Assembly: GCA_016707425.1 (NCBI GenBank)
Contig: JADJHU010000008.1
Coordinates: 1 to 64,000, forward strand
Direction of reading: 5' to 3'
Origin: Gammaproteobacteria bacterium
GTDB lineage: Bacteria > Pseudomonadota > Gammaproteobacteria > Steroidobacterales > Steroidobacteraceae
DNA: 64,000 nt
A program made the translations under genes and the position numbers. A model generated the notes under the pieces. It did not search any database, was not told the DNA's origin, and was given only the letters and a program-made list of their open reading frames with translations. This document shows positions 51,708-60,277 of the stretch, piece after piece; within the stretch, counting starts at the first letter, position 1, and each line of letters opens with the position of its first letter.

Positions 51708-54566
51708 GCCACGTGCTTCCTGAAATCCACCTTGGTGTCCCGGTCGTTCTGGCCTACCTCGTACCAGCCGATCTCGTTGACGATATGCCCGTGCTTGCCT
51801 GCGAGCTGCGTCACTTTGATGGGGCTCGGACAGATCGAGTCGTTATCCCGGCCATCGACGAATTGGGTGCTCAGCCAGGCATGATAGATGTGCACCTGCC
51901 CCGGGCGGATACCGGGGGTGAGCTTCGCGCGCACGAGAAAGTAGCCGAGGTCGTTGTGGACGGCCGTGTAATCGTGATCGGCCACACCGCGTGCGCGTGC
52001 ATCGTCCGGGTTCACGAAGATCACGGGCTCGCCGCGCTGCAGGCGCAGCAGGATGTCGAGATCACGCCAGGCGCTGTGGATGCTCCAGCGCGTGTGCCCA
52101 CAGGTGAGCGTCAGCGGATAGCGGCCGCCGGCCCTTGGCGGCTCCTTGTGCACGGGGAGTTCTTCGCCCACCTCGAGGAAGATGGAGTGATCGAGGTAGA
52201 ACTGCTGGCGCCCGGTGCTGGTCGGCCAAGGTCGCTTGCGAATCGACATATCCAGGAAGGCCACGAGCGGCTCGTCGACCTTGTAGTCCTCGGTCGTGCC
52301 GCACCACATCTTGCCGAGCTGGCTGACGCCGGTGTAGCGGGCTACGCCCTTGTTCGCTCGTAGAGCCTCGAGCGTAATGCCTTTCGTGGCCGGCGAGAGC
52401 TCGAGGATCAGGCGCAGGATCTTCTCGGGGTCCAGGCGCCCCTTGTCGCTGTAGCGCTCATGGGTACGCGTGAGGTCATAGGGCCTGCCACGGTAGCCCT
52501 TCACGGTCGTCACGCCGCGGCGCCTGGCCTCCGCCGAGACGCGCTCGGCGAGCAGCGCCAGGATGCCCCAGTCCGACTTCGATTCGCCGAGCGGCTCGAC
52601 GACCTTGTCGCCGAGATGGAAGTACGGCGGATAAGCCACCGAGTACTTCACGCCCAGCTTTTCGTACGGCGCCGCCGTCGGCAGCAGGATGTCGGAGTGG
52701 CGCGCCGTGTCGTCCATGCGCAGCGTCAGGTCGACGATCAGGCGCGCGTTCCTGAAGCGCGTCTGGGCGAGCCGCCCACCCATCCGGCTGTTCCGGAAGG
52801 GATTGCCGAACATGTTGAAGATGATCTCGGGGCTCGAGAGCTCGGACCCCGGATGGTTGTGGACGTCGCCGCGGGCGAGCGCCTCTTTCAGGAACTGCTC
52901 CGGGCTGCGCGGCAGCGTCGGGTCGTTGTAGGCTGGATTGAGCTGCTCGCTGCGCGTGCCGGCGTCCTGCAGGCGCATCATCGAGCCGGAGATGTAGGTC
53001 GGGCTCGCTGCCTGCTGCTGGCCCATCTGGGTGAGCGCGCCCCAGATGCCCGCCTGATCGTCGGCCTTCAGATCGCAGACGTTCTCCACGAAGGCCGAGA
53101 GGATCTTCCCGTCGAGTTCGAAGAAGGTCATCTCCTGCCAGCCGCCGCCCGGACGGCCGTTGTTGCCGGTGAGCGCAGCCATCAGGATCTGGGCACGCGC
53201 CACGAGATCGCCGTGCAAGATTTTCGCGCACGCCGCCCCGGAGTAGATGATGGCGGACCTGGCTTGCGCGAACTCGCGGGCGAAGCGACGGATCACCTTC
53301 GCATGCACGCCCGTGATTTTCGCGGCGCGCTCCGCGTCGTAATCGGCGAGCCTGTCCCGCAGAATCGAGAAGCTGCTGCGTAACGCGACGGTCTTGCCGG
53401 AGAGCAGCCTGGCCTCGGCGCCCGTCGGCTCAAGCGCCGGGTGCTCGCCGGGCTGGAGCTTCAGCGTCCGCTTGTCCTTGTCGTAGCCGGCGGAACTCGC
53501 CGACCAGACGATCTCCCGCTTCTTCTCGTCCCACCAGCCGAAGCACTCAGGCCGCCCACCCTCCACCACATCCGTCTCGCGCAGGAACTGACGGGTGTCG
53601 CTGCGCACGAGCAGTGGCAGATCGGTCTGCTCGATGACGTAGGGCACGTCATGCAGACCCTCGTCGATGATCACCTTGCAGGCGCCGAGCGCGAGCGCGG
53701 CATCGGTGCCCGGCCGCGGCGAGATCCACAGATCGGTGTGAATGGCGCTCGGGCTGAAATCCGGGGTGATGGAGACGATCTTCGCGCCCCGATAGCGCCT
53801 CGGTGATGAAGTGCGCATCCGGAATGCGTGTGGAAATCGGGTTGCCGAACCAGTTGACGAAATAGTCCGTGCGGAACCAGTCGTCGGACGAGCCCCCCGG
53901 CACAGGGTTGCCCAAGGTTGCGGTGGCGCCTGTCATCAGGTCGCCGACGCTGGCGAAGTTCTCGGTAATCGGAATGCCGAGCTGAGTGAAGAAGCGCACC
54001 ATCGCAATCCAGCTCGGGCCGAAGTCGGCGTTGTTGCCGTTCTCGACGTAGGCGCCGGCGCCGCCCCGGGTCGAGAGCGTCGTCACGAGCTCGCGAGCTA
54101 TCTCATCGAGCGCCTCGTCCCAGGAAATACGCTTCCAGCGATTCTCGCCGCGGGCGCCGACGCGCCTCAGCGGATAGCGCAGGCGCGAGGCACTGCGGTA
54201 GAGCGCGCTCGCCGATGCCCCTTTCTGGCAGCCGCGCGGGCTGTAGTCGGGAACGCTCGGGTTCGTCTGGGTGTAGGGCGCGCTCTGCTCCTCGCGCCAG
54301 ACGATGCCGTCCTTGACGTACAGGCTCCAGGCGCAGCCGCCGCTCGCGCAGTTGGTGCAGGTGTGGGTGCCGATGCCGATCTGGTCCCAGCTCCACCTCT
54401 CGCGATAGACGTCGCGGTAGTCCCGGTAAGCCTTCGCGGCTTTAGCGACGCCCTCGGCGCCGAGAGCCGGACGCAGCAGCGATAGATCGAGCGTGAGGGC
54501 GGCTGCACCGGCAGCCGCTCCACGCAGGAAATCTCGTCGATTGGTGCGAAGCGGGAAGAGTTTCAC
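51704..54566 (-). CDS. Type II DMSO reductase family molybdoenzyme, catalytic alpha subunit (EbdA/S25dA-like), one frameshift at about 53804
   Basis: A molybdenum-bis-MGD enzyme of about 953 residues. The N-terminus has a Tat signal (TNRRDFLRGAAAGAAALTL). An FS0 cluster set is seen in THTCTNCASGGCAW (His68, Cys70, Cys73, Cys78) with RGCQKGAS at Cys113, and a Mo-ligand Asp in VGDLMTGATATLG (Asp209), as in type II members. The frame breaks at DAHFITEA and resumes RYRGAKIVSITPDFSPSAIH; the total is 1 modulo 3. C-terminal blocks are LTLTCGHTRWSIHSAWRD and KVTQLAGKHGHIVNEIGW. Relatives are ethylbenzene, p-cymene and steroid C25 dehydrogenases, which hydroxylate with water. GTG 54566 follows GAGGAGAGG. 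Confidence 0.85.
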
Positions 54567-54577
54567 TGTGCCTCTCC

Positions 54578-55612
54578 TCAGCTCTTCTTGCGCCAGTGGA
54601 TCACGGAGACCGCCTCCGGCGAGCGATCGAAGCCGCCGAACATGTTCTTCCACTCATAGGCGATCAGCAGGTCCATGAGCTCGGACGCACCCGTCGTGCG
54701 TTTCTTCTCGCGCTCGGCCTTCAGCGTGACGAGGGCGTCGAGCGCCTTCGGACCGAAGAGGCTCACCAGGTACTCGTCCGGGATGCGCGGCTTCGACTCG
54801 TCGATGTCGCCGTCTGCGCCGTAGCTCACCGGCCCGACCGGCGGCACGTAGAAGACGTTCGGTTCAGTGCCGTACTCCGGGTGCAGGGGCAGCGCCACTT
54901 TCCACTTGTCCACCAGCTTGTAGATCGGCGCCGCTTCATCGTCGCGATAGCCCACGAAGCGCACACGCCCCGGGCACTGGCGGGCGCAGGCCGGCGCCAC
55001 GCCCTGCTCGATGCGTGGGAAGCAGAAGATGCACTTCTGGGCCACTTTCTTCTGGTGGTTGAAGTACATCTTCTTGTAGGGACAGGCAGACTGGCAGAAG
55101 CGATAGCCACGGCAACGGTCTTCGTTCACCGTGACGATGCCGTCTTCCTCGCGCTTCTCGACCGCCCCGCGCGGACAGGCCTCCACGCAGGCCGGATGCG
55201 TGCAGTGGTTGCAGATGCGTGGCATGTAGAAGTGAAAGGAGTTCGGGTACTTCCCGCCGCCTTCGTCTTCCTCCCAGTTCGGGCCCCAGTCTGGGCTGCC
55301 GCCCTTGATCCCGAGGTGCGAAGCGTCGCCCTGGCCGCCGTAGTAGCTCCCCTCGTGGTCGAACTTCCAGGCTTCGCCGAACTCCGCTCGCCTCGGCAGC
55401 CGGCCGGGCTGCGCTTCGCCTTCGCGGAAGCCCCCGCCCATCTGCTCCCAGTCACGCGGTGTGCCACGGCCGGGCATGGTGTTGACCGTGTTCCACCACA
55501 TGTACTCCATGCCCTCGTCGCGGGTCCAGAGCTGCTTGCAGGCCACGGTGCAGGTGTGACACCCGAGACACTTGTTCAGGTCCATCACCATGGCCAGTTG
55601 ACGCTTGCCCAT
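54578..55612 (-). CDS. Molybdoenzyme iron-sulfur beta subunit (EbdB/DdhB/NarH-like)
   Basis: A 344-residue ferredoxin-like electron-transfer subunit. It starts MGKRQLAMVMDLNKCLGCHT, with cluster motifs CLGCHTCTVACKQLW near residue 15, CNHCTHPACVEACPRGA near 137, CRGYRFCQSACPYKKMYF near 165 and CIFCFPRIEQGVAPACARQC near 195. This is the four-cluster layout of the type II DMSO reductase family. It passes electrons between the alpha subunit and the heme b gamma subunit in the periplasm. There is an 11-base gap to alpha and a 15-base gap to gamma. Lengths and motifs are intact. Confidence 0.9.
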   Translation of the reverse strand: MGKRQLAMVMDLNKCLGCHTCTVACKQLWTRDEGMEYMWWNTVNTMPGRGTPRDWEQMGGGFREGEAQPGRLPRRAEFGEAWKFDHEGSYYGGQGDASHLGIKGGSPDWGPNWEEDEGGGKYPNSFHFYMPRICNHCTHPACVEACPRGAVEKREEDGIVTVNEDRCRGYRFCQSACPYKKMYFNHQKKVAQKCIFCFPRIEQGVAPACARQCPGRVRFVGYRDDEAAPIYKLVDKWKVALPLHPEYGTEPNVFYVPPVGPVSYGADGDIDESKPRIPDEYLVSLFGPKALDALVTLKAEREKKRTTGASELMDLLIAYEWKNMFGGFDRSPEAVSVIHWRKKS

Positions 55613-55627
55613 GCCGTACTCCGCCCC

Positions 55628-56305
55628 TCAAGCCTTGCGATCCACGACGAGCTCGTGCCAGCCGCTCAGCGGCCCAAGCGCGATCGCCTTGATGCCGGCA
55701 CGCTCGCCGTGGCTGCCCTCCCAAACCGCCACACTGAAGCTCGCGGCAGCACCCGCCTCGAGCTGCGCCACCGCGCCTGCGCTCCTTGCACGCAAGGAGC
55801 GGCCGATCACCACGGCCCAGCCACCATTGTCGTGGCGGCCTCGGGCGTGCACCTGATCACGATCCACGGTCTGCGTGGTTCCCAAGCCCTCGGCCGTCAC
55901 CTGCCTCCCGCGGCCGTCTTCATCGGCACGCCAGTACCAGGCGTTCACCGGCAGGCCCGGTGCGCCCATGGTCATCAGGGGCGCACCTGGGCTGCCCGGA
56001 AAGAGGATCGCTGCAGCATCGGGGAAGCCCACGTCGTCCTGGCCATCTGCGCCAGTGTCCACCGAGGCGTCCTGCCAGGCGAGCCGGAAGGCGAGCTCGC
56101 TGCCATTGTGCAGCGCCGAGACCGAGACCTGCTTCACCGCGCCGATCCGGCCGTCGGGAAACTCCGCGCGCACCGCTGCGGTCGGCTGGAGTGCCGACGG
56201 GGTGCCGGTGAGCCCGATCACCTGGGCGGGGGCCTTGCGCCAGGCGGGCGCCTGCGCATCGAGCAATCCTTGCAAGGGGACGCCGGGGACGAAACCTGCC
56301 TTCAC
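55628..56305 (-). CDS. Molybdoenzyme heme b gamma subunit (EbdC-like)
   Basis: A 225-residue protein of the ethylbenzene-dehydrogenase-related heme-binding family. It contains SVSALHNGSELAFRLAWQDA near residue 65, DVGFPDAAAILFP near 95, then APLMTMGAPGLPVNAWYWRA where a Met could be one axial ligand, and GERAGIKAIALGPLSGWH where a Lys could be the other; EbdC uses Met and Lys. No signal peptide, consistent with Tat co-export with alpha. The GTG at 56305 follows GGAGGAG; an upstream GTG at 56326 is less likely. First gene of the operon, directly after the promoter at 56340-56367. Confidence 0.83.
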   Translation of the reverse strand: MKAGFVPGVPLQGLLDAQAPAWRKAPAQVIGLTGTPSALQPTAAVRAEFPDGRIGAVKQVSVSALHNGSELAFRLAWQDASVDTGADGQDDVGFPDAAAILFPGSPGAPLMTMGAPGLPVNAWYWRADEDGRGRQVTAEGLGTTQTVDRDQVHARGRHDNGGWAVVIGRSLRARSAGAVAQLEAGAAASFSVAVWEGSHGERAGIKAIALGPLSGWHELVVDRKA

Positions 56306-56339
56306 GACTGCGGACTCCTCCGTCACGGTACGTTATTAG

Positions 56340-56367
56340 ATTATCAGTAAGAATATTATCCTGGCAA
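56340..56367 (-). promoter_or_regulatory. Candidate sigma-70 promoter for the molybdoenzyme operon
   Basis: On the minus strand TTGCCA (56362-56367) and GATAAT (56340-56345) are separated by 16 bases, close to consensus, in the only AT-rich island near the gamma gene. GATAAT also occurs as a second direct copy within the spacer. It would give a leader of about 28 bases before the GTG at 56305. No terminator is visible upstream; the preceding gene ends at 56379. Confidence 0.5.
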
Positions 56368-56378
56368 TGCGCCTCTGC

Positions 56379-57456
56379 TCATGCCGCGGGCGAGTTCAGC
56401 GCGCACACGGGCGCTTCGGGTGGATAGAGCGCCGGCCCGCCGAGGTCATAGGCCGCGTTGAGCGTGCGGATGAACAGTGGATCGTGGAGTGGATCGACGG
56501 GCGTGGCGATCTCGATTCCCCTGGAGCGCACGTCCGCGATCAGGGTGTCGAAGACTCTCTCGTAGCTCAGATCGTCGGTTCCATCCATGTTCTTCCTGAG
56601 CTCGGCGTAGTCCTCGAAGACCTCGGCCGACCAGTGCACGAGGAAGCGCAGTTCGTCGGTCGAGTGGCGGGCGATGACCTTGCCGCGCGTGCTGAGCAGC
56701 CAGTGATCGCGGCTCGCGGGGTCGCCACCGAATGCCGTGTCGAAGTCGAGCCCCGCAGGATAGCGGTGCGCGAGCGGCCCATTCGCTTCCCCTCGATGCA
56801 TCATCATCTCGTTCTGCACCACGACGCCGCGGTTGTAGATCGGCGGCTGCAGGCGCTTCGGCGCGGCCAGCGGGCCGTCTGGCCAGTAGGTGAAGCCGCT
56901 CGTCGGGCAGTGGGAGAACCAGGTGATCACCTGCGCCATCTTGATCAGATAGTCGCGGAACAGGCCCGACTTGCCCATGACGCTGCACAGCCAGGTGGGC
57001 GAGTTCTCGTAGCGGATGCCGCGAAAGCTCGGTGTGTCGAGATGGCCAGGGTCGGTGTTCGCGGCCGGGCCGTTGATGTTGAAGAGCATCATCTGCGGCT
57101 TGGCGTACCTCGCGTTCCAGTAGGACTTCGCGTAGCCGAGGAAAGTCTCGTTGTAGAAAATGTCGCCGATCCCGGGATGGAGACAGGTCGAGTAGTTCGC
57201 GAGGAAGCCGCGGAAGGTCGCCGTCAGGAAGAGACCCAGGGAGGGCTTCACGCCCTCGGGCAGGCTCCCCGACATGGTCGCGATCAGTTCCTCGGCCGAG
57301 ACGAAATGCTGGGCGATGATCAGCTTCCAAGGCCCCTCGTGGCGCACGATGTCGAGGAGTCGCCCGCGCTGATCGTCGGTGTAGACGTTGCCGATCTCGC
57401 GGCGGTGACACCGGGCAAAGGATGCGGGAAAGCTCTTCCCTGCGAGCCTGGTTCAT
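56379..57456 (-). CDS. Unknown conserved-looking protein, one frameshift near its 5' end
   Basis: I do not recognise this family. From ATG 57456, overlapping the SDR stop as ATGA, the frame reads MNQARREELSRIL; the body continues in another frame with HRREIGNVYTDDQRGRLLDI, then PWKLIIAQHFVSAEELIAT, NYSTCLHPGIGDIFYNETFL, SPTWLCSVMGKSGLFRDYLI and TYWPDGPLAAPKRLQPPIYN, ending NSPAA. One extra base near 57405-57425 joins them; the length is 1 modulo 3, about 359 residues when restored. The sequence is rich in Pro, Trp and Tyr, has no signal peptide, and sits between the SDR and the molybdoenzyme operon. Confidence 0.6.
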
Positions 57457-58212
57457 CGGATTGTCGCGCCCCCGTCCACGCTGATCACCTGGCCGTTGAT
57501 CCATGCGGCGTCGTCCGAGAGCAGGTGTACCACGGTCGCGGCGATGTCGTCCGGGGCGCCGAGGCGCGTGCTGCGGGTATGTGCCAGCGCCGCCTTCTTC
57601 ACTTCCTCGGGCATGGTCTTCAGATTGTTCTCGGTGAGCACGAGCCCCGGGGCCACCGCATTGGCGCGGATCCCCTTCCTGCCCCAGCGGGATGCCACGT
57701 GGCGCATCAGCGCATTGACGCCGGCCTTGGCCATCGCATAGCAGGGCCGCTCGGGCTCGCCGATGAAGGCCGCTCCCGAGGTCGTGTAGACGATCGCCCC
57801 GCCTCCCCGGCGCAGCATCTGCGGGATCGCCAGCCGGGTGCAGAGCAGATGCCCGCGCAGATTCACGGCGATGGTGCGGTCGAAGACCTCGAGGGCGACC
57901 TCGACGGCATTGGAGTCCTGGAAAATCACCTGGAGATCGGCTGCATTCACGTGCATCAGGTCCAGGCCCCCGAAGCGGCTGACGCTGCCGCCCCCACCAC
58001 GCGGCGACGGCCGACTCCTCGCTGATGTCGAAGCCCATGCCCACCGCCTGGCCTCCGGAGGCCGTGATCTCCCGGGCAATGGCTTCGGCATTGCCGGCAT
58101 CGAGATCGCCGATAACCACCGCCGCACCTTCGGCGGCGAGCCGCCGCGCGGTCGCGCCCCCGATACCTCCGCCGCCGGCAACGACGGCGACCTTGCCGCT
58201 CAGCTTGCCCAT
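57453..58212 (-). CDS. SDR family oxidoreductase, one frameshift at about 57995
   Basis: An SDR of about 253 residues. The 5' frame gives MGKLSGKVAVVAGGGGIGG and ATARRLAAEGAAVVIGDLDA, then DISEESAVAA. The frame then shifts by one base in a G-rich run near 57990-58005, and the second frame gives SVSRFGGLDLMHVNAADLQV, a catalytic YTTSGAAFIGEPERPCYAMAK region (Ser then YAMAK) and ISVDGGATIR. Total length is 1 modulo 3. It has a GAGGAG ribosome site before ATG 58212 and overlaps the next gene by ATGA. It could be the dehydrogenase that oxidises the molybdoenzyme product. Confidence 0.8.
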
Positions 58213-58255
58213 CGGTGCAGTCTCCTCGAGATTTCCCACGAGCATTACCTTATCA

Positions 58256-58283
58256 TGCATAGATTGCTCATATTAATTATGCA
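58256..58283. promoter_or_regulatory. Inverted repeat in the SDR/TetR divergent promoter
   Basis: TGCATA at 58256-58261 and TATGCA at 58278-58283 form a 6-16-6 inverted repeat in the AT-rich centre of the 110-base gap between the divergent SDR (58212) and TetR (58323) genes. A site for the TetR protein is a reasonable guess. No close copy was seen upstream of the paralogous TetR at 12487. Confidence 0.4.
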
Positions 58284-58322
58284 GCGACTCCGCTGCGCGG
58301 GTATCCGCGGTGAGGAACTCCG

Positions 58323-59054
58323 ATGGCCGCGCCCGCAAGGAACGAGCCTCCCGAAATACCAGTCACGCCCCCGGCGCCGCGCCTCAGGCCGCTCGGCCAG
58401 CGCAAGCGTGGCCGCCCGGCGCGCATCTCGCGCGAGGCAATCATCGCAACCTCCATGGGGATCCTGACCACCACCGATGTCGACGACTTCATGGTGAAGA
58501 CGGTGGCCGAGCGGCTCGGCACCGTGCCGATGGCCATCTACAACTACTTCGCCAGCCGCGAAGAGCTCCTGGAGGCGGTGGCCGATGAGGTGTGTCTCGC
58601 CTTCAGGCCCCCGAAGCAGAAAGAGGACTGGCGGGAGACACTGCTCGCCTGGCTCTGGGCGCTCAAGCGCCATGCCGACCGCCATCCGGTCATCCACAAC
58701 GTCATCGGCATCGATGGGCACGTCTCGGCCGGGTGGTTTCGCATCGTCGCGCCCATCGTCAAGCTCCTCGCCGACATCGGGCTGCGCGAAAAGAAGCTCG
58801 CGCTGACTGTCTATCTGTTCGTGTCGCGGGCCGTGGCCATGATCCGGGTCGAGGCCGCCGGTCGCTCCGGCACGACGCCGCGCTCCTTCGCACACCTGGG
58901 GCGTCTGAAGCCCGACGAGCAACGGCTGATCGTGTCGCTCGGCCCGCCCATGGCCGCACTCACGGAGAAGCAGATCCTCGATACGATCTTTCGCCAGCTG
59001 ATCGGGAGCGTCGAGCAACAGCTGTCCGCGGCCGACCCCGTGACGCACCCGTGA
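58323..59054 (+). CDS. TetR/AcrR family regulator (copy 2 of a duplicated pair)
   Basis: A 243-residue regulator starting MAAPARNEPPEIPVTPPAPR. The DNA-binding part (ARISREAIIATSMGILTTT, VKTVAERLGTVPMAIYNYF) and the first half of the ligand domain (DRHPVIHNVIGIDGHVSAGW) are nearly identical to the regulator at 12487. The last 70 residues diverge (VSRAVAMIRVEAAGRSGTTP), so ligand response could differ while the operator is shared. It is divergent from the SDR and unknown-protein genes and is followed by the EthD gene after 23 bases. Confidence 0.88.
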   Translation: MAAPARNEPPEIPVTPPAPRLRPLGQRKRGRPARISREAIIATSMGILTTTDVDDFMVKTVAERLGTVPMAIYNYFASREELLEAVADEVCLAFRPPKQKEDWRETLLAWLWALKRHADRHPVIHNVIGIDGHVSAGWFRIVAPIVKLLADIGLREKKLALTVYLFVSRAVAMIRVEAAGRSGTTPRSFAHLGRLKPDEQRLIVSLGPPMAALTEKQILDTIFRQLIGSVEQQLSAADPVTHP

Positions 59055-59077
59055 CGGCGCGCTACCATTCGTGAGTC

Positions 59078-59800
59078 ATGGAAAAACTCATCTATGCCTT
59101 CTGGGGCGGCGGAGAGCCGGCCGAGGTCCTCCGCCGGCGCGTCGTGCAGGAGCTGCAGCCGCAGCTCACGGAGCTCGGGGTCGAGCGCCTGCAGATGAAC
59201 GTGGCCGACATCGATCTCACGGGTGCCATCGAGCACATGCACTTCAGGACGGGTGCCGATCCGAAACCGGACGGCATCGTGAGCTTCTGGCTCACGAGCG
59301 CATACCGGCGTGCTCCGGCCGAGGCGCTGCTCGCGAAGAGCTTCCGGCGTCTCGCCGGCTATGTGGTGGCCGAGTCGACGATCCTGAGGAATGTGGAGCA
59401 TCCCGCGAAAGCGGGTGAGCGCACCTGGGGCTTCACCCAGGTGAGTTTCCTCAAGGTGGCGGCACGCCTATCCTTCGACGAGTGGCGGCGCATCTGGTTC
59501 GAACGACACACGAAGGTCGGCATCGACACACAGGCCAATTTCCGCTACGTCCAGAACGTCGTCGTCATGCCGCTCACCACGGATGCGCCCGCGTGGCGCG
59601 GCATCGTCGAGGAAGGCTTCCCCGCGGAAGTCGTGCGCGATCTGCGGGTCTTCTATGACGCGGTCGACGATGAACCGAAGTTCCAGCGCAACCTCGGCCT
59701 CATGATGGAAAGCTGCGGGCGCTTCCTCGATCCAGACGGCGTGGACGTGATTGCCACGAGCGAGTACATCCTGCACGCGCAGCACGAACCCGTGCTTTGA
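59078..59800 (+). CDS. EthD-domain protein
   Basis: A 240-residue protein of the EthD dimeric alpha/beta-barrel type. MEKLIYAFWGGGEPAEVLRR opens a first ferredoxin-like half, and QVSFLKVAARLSFDEWRRIW with FERHTKVGIDTQANFRYVQN, then PAWRGIVEEGFPAEVVRDLR form the second, with the R-x-H-x-x-V pattern usual for EthD. EthD proteins are small accessory or isomerase-like proteins in ether and steroid degradation clusters. It follows the TetR gene closely in the same direction and converges on the NTF2 gene. Confidence 0.8.
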   Translation: MEKLIYAFWGGGEPAEVLRRRVVQELQPQLTELGVERLQMNVADIDLTGAIEHMHFRTGADPKPDGIVSFWLTSAYRRAPAEALLAKSFRRLAGYVVAESTILRNVEHPAKAGERTWGFTQVSFLKVAARLSFDEWRRIWFERHTKVGIDTQANFRYVQNVVVMPLTTDAPAWRGIVEEGFPAEVVRDLRVFYDAVDDEPKFQRNLGLMMESCGRFLDPDGVDVIATSEYILHAQHEPVL

Positions 59801-59831
59801 GATTGCGGACGCACGAGTTGCCCGCAGGGCT

Positions 59832-60272
59832 TCATCCGGCCTGCCTGGTCCCGAGCATCTGTTCGAGCTGGGCGGCAATCTTCGCGTACTCCCAGTAGGC
59901 CTTGAGCGAGACGATCCTGCCGCGCGCATCGACGCGATAGACGACGACGAGCTCAGTCGCGATCGCTGCGCCGTTCGGCATGCGATTGACGAACGTCGCG
60001 ACATTCGCACACTCATCGCCCGCCGGGTAGGACTCGCGGATCTTCGTCTCGAGCTGCCCGGGAGCAATCGCCATGTCCCAGAAGCGCGCGATCGCCTCCT
60101 TGCCGCGATGTCCGAGCCCGGACGGATCGAGCGGTGAAACGCCCACCGGGTCCTGGATCACCGCATCGTCGGCGAAGAGCTCGAGCCAGGCCGTCTTGTT
60201 CTTCGCCCTGACGGCGGCGAGCGATTCGGCTCCGGCCTGCTGGGCACGGTTCGTGAACTTGCCTGCTTCCAT
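59832..60272 (-). CDS. Nuclear transport factor 2 / ketosteroid-isomerase-fold protein
   Basis: A 146-residue SnoaL-like protein. AVRAKNKTAWLELFADDAVI followed by QDPVGVSPLDPSGLGHRGK (D-P-x-G motif) and EAIARFWDMAIAPGQLETKI are typical, and the end KAYWEYAKIAAQLEQML is the usual last strand and helix. Ketosteroid isomerase relatives shift double bonds of 3-ketosteroids; activity is unproven. ATG 60272 was chosen because the preceding stop codon region supplies GGAG 8 bases upstream; GTG 60281 overlapping the CoA ligase stop is the alternative. Co-transcribed with the ligase. Confidence 0.82.
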   Translation of the reverse strand: MEAGKFTNRAQQAGAESLAAVRAKNKTAWLELFADDAVIQDPVGVSPLDPSGLGHRGKEAIARFWDMAIAPGQLETKIRESYPAGDECANVATFVNRMPNGAAIATELVVVYRVDARGRIVSLKAYWEYAKIAAQLEQMLGTRQAG

Positions 60273-60277
60273 CGATG

